From positions 1-64,000 of the forward strand of contig CP064976.1 of assembly GCA_016699445.1 (NCBI GenBank): DNA of 64,000 bases, read 5' to 3'. Both the position numbers and the translations under genes were made by a program. Origin of the DNA: Deltaproteobacteria bacterium (GTDB taxonomy: Bacteria; UBA10199; JACPAL01; GCA-016699445). Each line of letters starts with the position of its first letter. Positions within the stretch are counted from its first letter, which is position 1. The notes beneath the pieces are model-generated. The model did no database searches. It was not told the DNA's origin and was given only the letters and a program-made list of their open reading frames with translations. Shown here one piece after another: positions 56,226 to 64,000 of the stretch.

Positions 56226-59200
56226 CCACCGCTCTCCGCTTGTTGTGTGGTATTCTGGCTAAAATCAGTGCCCGTGTTGGGATCGGTCGCTGGGATTCGG
56301 TTCAAATCCTTCAAGACATACTGCACACCTAAGGACTCAACGACTTCATCGACTGAGAAGAGAAGAGTATCACCAGCATGGACAGCCTTGAACCGCACAT
56401 CTAAAAGTGATGCTAATTCTTGTCCAATGCCATCCTGCGTTTGACTAGGAGCTTGCGCAGCAATGTCCCTTAAGACCCCTTCTAAAACTGTAACATCGGC
56501 CTCACCTGCAGAGGCAGAAGCGGAGAAAGAAACCGATTCACTAAGTAAACCCGTTAAATCCGATTGAACGACATTCGAGATATCGAATGATTCATGAAAC
56601 ACCAACCCATCCGACCAACGTGCATCCATATCCGTGTGAATGGAATAATCCCCTTCCTGCTCAGGCACACGATAGAGATAATCCACATGTTGCTCTTGTC
56701 GTGGTTCGACTGTCAGAGTCCATGACTTATCTTGAGATGGGTCTTCATTTTCTTCAGAAGACGGCTTGATCCATCCACCATGAGGGAGACGGTCATGCAA
56801 GTGCACCACAGCGTCGCGATCAGAGAGGTTGGTCACCGTCAGCCGATAGTCGGTAACCTCAGCACCATTTAACCGGCTTGCGATTGGAGTGAGAATGAGG
56901 ATCGCATTTTTTAGATCGGATACACTATCGCTCGCCTCTTGATGACGGCCGATGTCTTCGGAAAGGCGCATCCATGTTCCGCTACCAAGGCCTAAGAATG
57001 TCGTATGCGCATGAAGACCCATATCGGAACGCACTTGATCCGGATCAGATTGAAAATCTTTTTGAAATTCCTCCCATGCGCCTCCCTCGGGAGAGGCATA
57101 ATCGATTTCCGAAATAAGTGTATCCCCTTGATGAATTCGAGACTTCAGCTCACGGAACATCGTGCTAATATCCTCTTCATCCGCAAACCGGATCTTGGTC
57201 GCATCGGTCGCAAGCACAAACGTATGGTAACGGTCGCTCCTCATTTCATACAGGAAACTTCCCAAGTTATTTACAACAGTGTAATAAGCATTCGCCTGCA
57301 CCAGTGCTGCCTCAATGCGATCACGATTTGGACGAGGATCTGTAGTCAAAAGATCAAACTCTTGAAGTTGATAAACTAAGACACGTGGGACCACACTTTG
57401 CTGACGACTAAAAAGTATATCGATAAGATCCAAATGTGCGACCTTTTCCTCTTCCTCATGTCCCAAATGATCCGTGCTACGGTAATGTAGCTCATGACGT
57501 CCTGCCGCCAGACTAGAAAAATCAAATGTCTGAGTGTAGTCCTCCCAATCTAAAGAATCGAAATGATATTGAATTTTTTTAACGCCAGCACCCTGATCAG
57601 TGCTTTCAAAGCTTACGTGTGTATCTGGGGTCACCACAAAGATACCTTCACCTGCAGAATTCGATGACTGACTTAAAATGAGTTGAGTTACAGGAGCCGT
57701 CTTATCGACAAAGAAAGTTTGTTGGCGCTGAGGCTCTTCATTTTCTAAAATATCTAATGAATGATAAATAAGGTCGTGAGAACCTTCCAGCAAGCTCATC
57801 ATAGGCAATCGATTTCCCAACGCCCAAGCAGCATGATCTTTTTGATATTCAGTACGTTGAACATCCCCTCTCTCACTTGTCACCCCAAGATTTAAAACAC
57901 TTGTCGGATCTACATAGAGAACATCACCTGATCGATACGAGAGGCCATCCACAGATAAATGTGTGATGGGAGGCGTCTGGTCTAACCAAACATCCAACGT
58001 ATTGTTGGGTTCCTGATTCCCCACATAATCTTTCGCATAATAAAAAATAGGATGATGACCATCTTCGAGACCATCAAGGCTGAATTCATTATCATAGGGA
58101 AGAGCATCACCTTCTCCTCGATCACTGGGTCGTACGTAGATGTTTTCAACACCCACACCGACCCCATCATTGGCTTCCATGACAATGCGTGTTCTCAGAG
58201 AAATCCATAGTTGATCTCCTACGCGCTGTTGAGGTCTTGAAAGAGTGGCGTGAGAGATGGGAGCTGTCATATCCAACCTCACAATGTCAGCACGAGCAAC
58301 CTCCTGATTTCCAGTCAGATCTGTAGATCTGTATTGAATGGTAAAGTCTCTATTTTCGACAGTGAGAGGAATGGGCTCTGTATAAGGAAGCCATCCGCTA
58401 CCTAATTGATATTCTGTCCCACGCACTCCCGATCCAGGCATCGGGTCTAAACCTTGTAATACAACACGACTTTCGCGCCCTAACCAATGAATCACACCAT
58501 CATTATAAGAAGATCCTCTAATAGTCATTGTCGTAACAGGAGCCAATCGATCCACAATGATTGTACCTATACTGGTTGCCGTAACGGCTAGAGGATTCGA
58601 GCGATTTCCGGCCAGATCTTCTGCCACTAGTTGAAAATGATATGTACCATCAAAAGCCGGATTTCCCGCCAGATTTCCACCACTCCAGGAAATTTCATGA
58701 CTTGAGGGCGGTGACGACAGAGAATCATTCACACTCGTCACTTCAAAGTCGCCTGTCAAAACTTTGAAATCAACCTGAATACCTTCATGTGAAAGATTGT
58801 CCGACACTTCATAATCCACATGAAGAATATCACTTCCACCATCTCCATTCGGAGAAAATCCAAGAGCACTCGAACCTAGGAGCCTGATCTCCGGCGGTGT
58901 CAGATCTAAATCTAATGTGCCCGTAAGAGGATCTGAACTATTACCCTGATCATCATGAACCGTGAGACGATAGGCATAATTTCCCTCAGGCAATAACCTT
59001 CCTTCAAAACCGCCATCCCAGGAAAGCACTGCATCATGTTCAGAGGTACTTTCCAAAAGACGATCTGAAACTACGGGATAAACTGTTCCAATAGAATTGG
59101 TGAGTTCAAGTGTTGCATAAAGATGTGAAGAAAAATTATCCCGAACTGAAATGTGAAACTCAGCAGTGTCATGGCGACCATCTCCATCAGGAGAAATAGC

Positions 59201-62200
59201 TCGTGGAAAATCTATTAAACTAGCAGTGGGAGCTGTATGATCGAAACGAAAAGCAAGACTATGAGGAAGTTCTGCATTCCCGACTCGATCCACACTGCGA
59301 TATTGAAGAGTCATATCTGAAGAAGATGATGGAATCCTAAATGGAGACCCATAAAGTCTCCAAGCACCTGAGTCCCATCGATATTCAATACGAGAAAGTC
59401 CAACCGGATTAGCGCCACCATCGTGAGCAACTAATGTAAATTGTGTATCCGTGGAAATCATGAGTACACCAGACTCTACCCGAGCTGCACCCACATAAGA
59501 GATATTAGAAGTTGGAGGTGTCTGATCCAAAATGATATCTCGTTGATATACTCGTCCACGAAGGCCAAATTCATTCACGGCAAAATACTGGATAGCTGTC
59601 GCCCCATCTCCTGCTAGAGTGGGGATTGTAAACGGATCGGAATAAATCAAAAACTCATCACCACCAATGTGGTACTGAATCTGATCATATCTTGCTCCCG
59701 AAGTAGTAAATCGGAAACGTGTTTCCCCACTTACCCAAGTTTGAGACGATTCTGAATAAGAAGGACCTTCTGTTGTGAGGGTAAGATGTGTCGCATCAGC
59801 ATCAGCTCCTGTAAGGACGTCTCCCAAAATCAAATGGGCTCGTTTCGAGGCTTCTACATTTCCATTCCGGTCGAGAGAATAATACTCAAAAAGATGTGTG
59901 CCAAAAGATAATCGATCTAAAGTAAATGGACCCGAATATGCAGCATCAGATCCCCCGTCAATACGATATCGGATCGCAGCTACTCCCGTTTCCCAATGAG
60001 TACTTTCATCATCACTTGCCACTAATTCGACAATCGTCGAGGGAGAAATCGTTCCCGAACCTCCGTCAGCGAAGGCTTGTCCATCCAATAAGAGCCTCGT
60101 GGTGGGACTTGTTTGATCAATAGCTACAGTCACCGTTTTTTTAATATCACTAGATCCTGGAATAGAAGCCGTGATTGTTATTTCATAATTTCCATTTAAG
60201 CCTGTGGTATTCCAGGAACAATCAATCACTGCCGAAGAGGTCGCACAAAGAGAAGTGACTTCCGTCGGACGACCGACAGGACTGGTAGTTACGCGAAGTG
60301 ATGAAATTGCAGCCAAAGGGCCAGGCGTCACACGATCACTTCGAAGGGACCCCTCGACTCTTCCAACGATCGAAATAGAATTTTGATAAACATGATCCGC
60401 CGTTGGAGAGTTGAGATAAATGGCACCCGCTTGTCGATTGACTAAAAGATATTGGGAAAAATGTTCCAGATTCGCGGTAAAATGATAGAGATCGCCGTCA
60501 GCCTGAATCACGGTCACCAAGCCTTCGAGAACATCATCACCTGCGAGATTATAAATCGTCAAAGACGATGGATCGGCGACATGAAAAACGTCACGCAGCT
60601 CATCGCGCGTAAAGGTCAATTCCAATTGAACCGGATAACGAGGGTCGATTGAAATATGCTCTGGTTTAATATCAAAGATGGGGCCGATAGGTGCAATCCC
60701 ACTCGGCAAATGAAAATCAGCTTCGCTCGTACGAATCGGAGTAATACTCACAAGATCACTATCTGTCCGAAGAGTATGTGAATTAAAAATCAGAGACGCT
60801 TGACGATAAGGAGAGTAGACACGCGATTCTATTCCTGTCCTGATCCTTTGGCCAATTCCCACATTAAACGTATCTTCATTCACGGCTTCCGTTTCTGGTG
60901 TCGCCGGGTTTCGGGAGCGCAGGAGGAGCGTATAATTTTCACCGTTCAAACGCGTCACATCCCAATGCGCCAGAATTCCGTCAGAAACAGCGTTGAGAGT
61001 TCGCGATTCAATCGAATGCCACACGGGAGTCGTCTCACTGTTGTCATAATAAAATAATTGATACCCTGCTTCCGCACTTCCATGAATTTCGACGAAACGT
61101 TTGGGAATGGAATTGGGCAAAAGCTGCAAACGAAAGCTGTCGCGGGTGTTGGTATTCTGAGAGCCCACCACTCCAGTCCCGTTGGTGCTCAGATCGGTCA
61201 CTCGAAACACACTCAAGGCACCTGAGCCTGAATCCAAAGCATTGTCCCCGTCAGGCTTGGTGATCGAAATATTCGGATAGCGCACATCAATAGAAGACCA
61301 ATCATGAATGCGAACCGCATCTGAAAACGTATAGAGACTTGTCCCCGGGTCTCTGCTGAAAATATTGGGAGCATAACCATCGCGATAAAAATTAATGACA
61401 TTGGTATGATCATGAAACCCATCGTCGTTGAAGTTTTGATAATTTCCAAAAATTTTATGGAAAGGAGCGGTCGCGAGATAAGGGTCATCTCTGGCTGTTT
61501 GGTAATCGCCTGTAGACGAATCCAATCGAACATAGAGATTAGGAGAGGTAAATAGACCACCGCTGGTTTGAGGTCCGGAAGAGCTCCCCAACCAACCCGT
61601 CATTCCGGGGAGGTGGATCAGCCCACCGTCGGTGCCACCATAATTCACAGCAGAAACAATATCGCGACCGTTGATGTGGTTTGAAAGTTGGAGGAAATAG
61701 CGTCGATTGTGTGTCGTTCCAGAAATTACACTGCGACCATCACAAGTGGAGAGCCACGCTCCTGAAAAACTGCCTGCAGCAATTGTTCCATCTCCAGAAC
61801 TGATTTGACCATCAGCCCAGCCAACAGAACGAGAGGGACTTTCGCACGAACCACTTTCTTGAGCTTCCACCACAAGTTTACCACGACCGCAGGTATAAAG
61901 TTGCCCACCGCTTCCATCAGGACAGGCACCATCTTGATACTCACTCGTTGTCGTACATCCTGCTAAATCAAATCCTCTATCAGAAGCCCAATTCCAAGGA
62001 CCGTCGGCATGAACATTAGTGGACATTAAATCACCTGATCGCAGGATAGCGCTAAAGGTACCCGCATGACCTGATGGGTCTAAGCGTGTACTTTGCCGTG
62101 TTATTGTAAGCCTAGCAGGAACGGATACTGAAATAGGATCAGTAAATGTCTGAACAGGAATCCCTCCACCACCACTACCAAAACCACCACCTCCACCTAG

Positions 62201-64000
62201 CTCTAAAGTCAGACAGGCACGCATATCAACCCAAGGAGATTCAAAGGCATAAGTAATTAACCAGTCGTTAGTTGCCACCCCTCCCAAATCAAACCGATAA
62301 GGAAGATCGACAATTCCACTCCCACCTGCTCGCCATAAAAAATCGCTGCTACCGACTAACGATCGCAAAGTTCCATCATTCGGAAGATTTTCTCCCGTGT
62401 CTCCATGCAACTCAGAAATTCTAGCTCTAAGAGACGTATCCAAAGTCTGTTGTTCCAAACGTACCGTCACATCCTGATGCACAATCTCTGGATTCCCAAT
62501 GTCCATTCCCACCGCTTGCAAACGAATGACATAATCTCGATTCACAGGAAGAATAAGGCCGCTGTCTCCGGACCCATCCCACACCACATCTCCCGAACGC
62601 ATCACACGATCGGCAAAAAGTGTTTTTTGCAAAACTCCACCGGCATCGGGATTACCCTGATAGACTTCCAAAGTCACACGCGCGAGTTTGGTTAAACTAA
62701 AACTGAGAGACGAACTTTCAGGAGCCAGCCCAGAAAAACTTAAAGGACGAATAACATCAGGACTCGCTGAAAATGTATTGATCGATAAAATATCGCTGGC
62801 CGCAAAACCAACACCCACAGTGACTGACTGACTTTCATCGAGAGCAGTCCCCGTCCCATCAACTCCGACAGCAGAAAGGCGCACACGATACACGCCTCCA
62901 TTCACATTCCGGCCTAAAGTATTACGACCATCCCACACAAATGTATAATCTCCAACCGAGCGATTATTGAAAGAATAACTGGCAACCACAGAACCCAAAG
63001 TACTGCCTACCATTTGATAAATACTGATATTGATATTCGAAGTTTCATTTTCCAAACGATACCGAAGTGTTGTCGTTGGCTGACTTCTTGAAATTTCGGA
63101 ATTGGAAAGGCCAACGTTACTCAAAGCGGGTCCACGGTAGCGGGGATTTGAAGGATTGTTGATATCAAAAGGATTAGAGGGATCAAAAGGATCACCGGCC
63201 ACAGGATTACGCACGGTCACAGTCACTAAATCATAATTTACTTTTCCCACCGTATTGCCGTTGCTATCTAATGCCTTCAAAAGAAGTGTGTAATCACCAT
63301 TAGGTAGAGATGTTTGAGTATTCCAAATCCCCAATAATCCATGTTGAATAGGTCGTGTGGAGACATTAGAATTTGGATAATTTGCATCGTTGGGTTCATT
63401 GTCAGAGTTTGTCGGTGATTGATTAATCAGCGGAACAGGAACGGGACGCCATGCAGAACCCACATTTCCTACTGTGACAACGTCTTCTGCCGGTAAAGTA
63501 TTCCAAACACCTGGACGATAGTAAAGCTTATAAGACCTAAAATCCGCATTCAGATTTCCCTCTCCAAAATTAGGATCCATCGCAATTCCTGAAAGAGCCA
63601 CCGCACCGTAAACAACAGGATATGTGCTATCCTGTTTATTATCATCCGCTGGCGTTTCGATTTCTGCCTTGATTCCATTCACCACCACACTCACTTTGGC
63701 CGTACTCACAAAACCATCTTTATTTTGCGCAACGATTTTCAAAACATAAAGACCCGTATCGAGAGGATGATCGTCATTGGTGGTGAGAGTGCCTCGAGAA
63801 TCGATACCATTCCATGATTCGTGATTGGCGCCAGAACTTCGCGAAGCTTTTTCCAAAATACGCGAGATGAAGCGCTCTTTATTGTCGTACAAATCCATCG
63901 AAATCAGAGCATTATCCGAAAGAGAATAACGAATCTCAACGGTATCATTCACTCCATCATCATTGGGAGTGAATAATTTAGGGAAGGCCAAAAGGTCAGC
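56207..64000 (-). CDS. Giant Ig-repeat surface protein (5' end beyond window)
   Basis: An uninterrupted frame of nearly 2,600 codons is still open at the right edge. It begins inside a FlgD-like Ig domain with TPNDDGVNDTVEIRY, the gliding-motility C-terminal motif. Two more such segments follow (VWDGRNTLGRNVNGGVY; VVWDGSGDSGLILPVNRDY). After a Gly-rich middle part come about seven repeats of the OmpL47-like type (IRYRIDGGSDAAYSGPF, then GNVE-like ends), interrupted by two more FlgD-like units (ISPDGDGRHDTAEF; FSPNGDGGSDIL). The last 400 residues are not repetitive and end ESGGCALIP. It is probably a secreted or surface-attached adhesin-like scaffold. OmpA-like protein follows in the same operon. 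Confidence 0.85.
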   Translation of the reverse strand, partial: ADLLAFPKLFTPNDDGVNDTVEIRYSLSDNALISMDLYDNKERFISRILEKASRSSGANHESWNGIDSRGTLTTNDDHPLDTGLYVLKIVAQNKDGFVSTAKVSVVVNGIKAEIETPADDNKQDSTYPVVYGAVALSGIAMDPNFGEGNLNADFRSYKLYYRPGVWNTLPAEDVVTVGNVGSAWRPVPVPLINQSPTNSDNEPNDANYPNSNVSTRPIQHGLLGIWNTQTSLPNGDYTLLLKALDSNGNTVGKVNYDLVTVTVRNPVAGDPFDPSNPFDINNPSNPRYRGPALSNVGLSNSEISRSQPTTTLRYRLENETSNINISIYQMVGSTLGSVVASYSFNNRSVGDYTFVWDGRNTLGRNVNGGVYRVRLSAVGVDGTGTALDESQSVTVGVGFAASDILSINTFSASPDVIRPLSFSGLAPESSSLSFSLTKLARVTLEVYQGNPDAGGVLQKTLFADRVMRSGDVVWDGSGDSGLILPVNRDYVIRLQAVGMDIGNPEIVHQDVTVRLEQQTLDTSLRARISELHGDTGENLPNDGTLRSLVGSSDFLWRAGGSGIVDLPYRFDLGGVATNDWLITYAFESPWVDMRACLTLELGGGGGFGSGGGGIPVQTFTDPISVSVPARLTITRQSTRLDPSGHAGTFSAILRSGDLMSTNVHADGPWNWASDRGFDLAGCTTTSEYQDGACPDGSGGQLYTCGRGKLVVEAQESGSCESPSRSVGWADGQISSGDGTIAAGSFSGAWLSTCDGRSVISGTTHNRRYFLQLSNHINGRDIVSAVNYGGTDGGLIHLPGMTGWLGSSSGPQTSGGLFTSPNLYVRLDSSTGDYQTARDDPYLATAPFHKIFGNYQNFNDDGFHDHTNVINFYRDGYAPNIFSRDPGTSLYTFSDAVRIHDWSSIDVRYPNISITKPDGDNALDSGSGALSVFRVTDLSTNGTGVVGSQNTNTRDSFRLQLLPNSIPKRFVEIHGSAEAGYQLFYYDNSETTPVWHSIESRTLNAVSDGILAHWDVTRLNGENYTLLLRSRNPATPETEAVNEDTFNVGIGQRIRTGIESRVYSPYRQASLIFNSHTLRTDSDLVSITPIRTSEADFHLPSGIAPIGPIFDIKPEHISIDPRYPVQLELTFTRDELRDVFHVADPSSLTIYNLAGDDVLEGLVTVIQADGDLYHFTANLEHFSQYLLVNRQAGAIYLNSPTADHVYQNSISIVGRVEGSLRSDRVTPGPLAAISSLRVTTSPVGRPTEVTSLCATSSAVIDCSWNTTGLNGNYEITITASIPGSSDIKKTVTVAIDQTSPTTRLLLDGQAFADGGSGTISPSTIVELVASDDESTHWETGVAAIRYRIDGGSDAAYSGPFTLDRLSFGTHLFEYYSLDRNGNVEASKRAHLILGDVLTGADADATHLTLTTEGPSYSESSQTWVSGETRFRFTTSGARYDQIQYHIGGDEFLIYSDPFTIPTLAGDGATAIQYFAVNEFGLRGRVYQRDIILDQTPPTSNISYVGAARVESGVLMISTDTQFTLVAHDGGANPVGLSRIEYRWDSGAWRLYGSPFRIPSSSSDMTLQYRSVDRVGNAELPHSLAFRFDHTAPTASLIDFPRAISPDGDGRHDTAEFHISVRDNFSSHLYATLELTNSIGTVYPVVSDRLLESTSEHDAVLSWDGGFEGRLLPEGNYAYRLTVHDDQGNSSDPLTGTLDLDLTPPEIRLLGSSALGFSPNGDGGSDILHVDYEVSDNLSHEGIQVDFKVLTGDFEVTSVNDSLSSPPSSHEISWSGGNLAGNPAFDGTYHFQLVAEDLAGNRSNPLAVTATSIGTIIVDRLAPVTTMTIRGSSYNDGVIHWLGRESRVVLQGLDPMPGSGVRGTEYQLGSGWLPYTEPIPLTVENRDFTIQYRSTDLTGNQEVARADIVRLDMTAPISHATLSRPQQRVGDQLWISLRTRIVMEANDGVGVGVENIYVRPSDRGEGDALPYDNEFSLDGLEDGHHPIFYYAKDYVGNQEPNNTLDVWLDQTPPITHLSVDGLSYRSGDVLYVDPTSVLNLGVTSERGDVQRTEYQKDHAAWALGNRLPMMSLLEGSHDLIYHSLDILENEEPQRQQTFFVDKTAPVTQLILSQSSNSAGEGIFVVTPDTHVSFESTDQGAGVKKIQYHFDSLDWEDYTQTFDFSSLAAGRHELHYRSTDHLGHEEEEKVAHLDLIDILFSRQQSVVPRVLVYQLQEFDLLTTDPRPNRDRIEAALVQANAYYTVVNNLGSFLYEMRSDRYHTFVLATDATKIRFADEEDISTMFRELKSRIHQGDTLISEIDYASPEGGAWEEFQKDFQSDPDQVRSDMGLHAHTTFLGLGSGTWMRLSEDIGRHQEASDSVSDLKNAILILTPIASRLNGAEVTDYRLTVTNLSDRDAVVHLHDRLPHGGWIKPSSEENEDPSQDKSWTLTVEPRQEQHVDYLYRVPEQEGDYSIHTDMDARWSDGLVFHESFDISNVVQSDLTGLLSESVSFSASASAGEADVTVLEGVLRDIAAQAPSQTQDGIGQELASLLDVRFKAVHAGDTLLFSVDEVVESLGVQYVLKDLNRIPATDPNTGTDFSQNTTQQAESGGCALIP

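Noticed and set aside
56207..56240. MYXO-CTERM or similar sorting signal at ESGGCALIP
   Set aside because: The hydrophobic helix and basic tail that define these signals are missing because the frame stops; the following hydrophobic residues belong to the signal peptide of the OmpA-like protein in another frame.
1..64000. CRISPR array
   Set aside because: No regularly spaced short repeats with unique spacers were seen; the only repeats are the tRNA/terminator copy, the kinase 3' end, the B repeats, the L modules and the transposon ends.

Overview
The window looks like a chromosomal segment of a low-GC, Gram-negative, deltaproteobacterium-like organism (Bdellovibrionota, Myxococcota or a related uncultured lineage; this placement is inference). 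It carries many lipoproteins with lipoboxes, OmpA and beta-barrel outer-membrane proteins, a periplasmic NrfHA ammonifying nitrite reductase with CXXCH at every heme, DUF1554-like surface modules and a 2.6-kb-codon Ig-repeat surface protein. Housekeeping genes (mutS, rluD, pgeF, a dihydroorotate dehydrogenase, tRNA-Lys, tRNA-Glu, ppk2, ygfZ, an ABC-F ATPase) mark it as chromosome rather than plasmid.

Layout. 0.6-2.7 kb: ruins of a multi-repeat surface lipoprotein. 3.5-5.3 kb: tRNA-Lys and tRNA-Glu, then a small decayed island (dinD-like and Mrr N-domain remnants) bounded by a second copy of the tRNA-Glu 3' end plus its terminator. 5.3-7.4 kb: nrfA and nrfH. 7.4-12.3 kb: lipoprotein, OYE-type reductase, SDR/DUF2867 protein. 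12.3-19 kb: a badly frameshifted stretch (SPFH/prohibitin-like, RND efflux pump, higBA, DUF4010). 19-31.3 kb: ppk2, polyprenol-kinase-like protein, DoxX, unusual SDR, CDF transporter, ABC-F, YgfZ, MpaB/DUF2236 and mutS (one frameshift). 31.4-41 kb: lipoproteins, hemolysin III family protein, a HEAT-like/solute-binding-like cluster, pgeF-rluD and the dihydroorotate dehydrogenase. 41-54 kb: a duplicated kinase/lipoprotein locus. 54-64 kb: mazEF, OmpA-like protein and the giant Ig-repeat protein, which runs off the right edge.

The most interesting part is 42-54 kb. Three almost identical promoter modules (two 22-bp direct repeats exactly 53 bp apart, an inverted repeat midway, then TTGACT-16 bp-CATAAA) each sit upstream of a two-gene minus-strand operon. 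The operons combine three paralogous exported-protein families, here called A, B and C, in three pairings: A1-C1, B1-A2 and B2-C2. The two loci each have a Ser/Thr-kinase-like gene converging on a family C gene; in the second locus only the kinase 3' end survives, next to a REP-associated transposon. I read this as a segmental duplication followed by domain shuffling within a coordinately regulated envelope lipoprotein system. Its function is unknown.

A general caution: single-base indels, mostly in homopolymer runs, break many conserved genes, including mutS itself. A comparison of two near-identical 0.92-kb repeats shows more indels than substitutions. Either the sequence has homopolymer errors or the genome has a slippage-prone, mismatch-repair-deficient history. 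The uninterrupted 7.8-kb frame at the right end argues against a uniform error rate.
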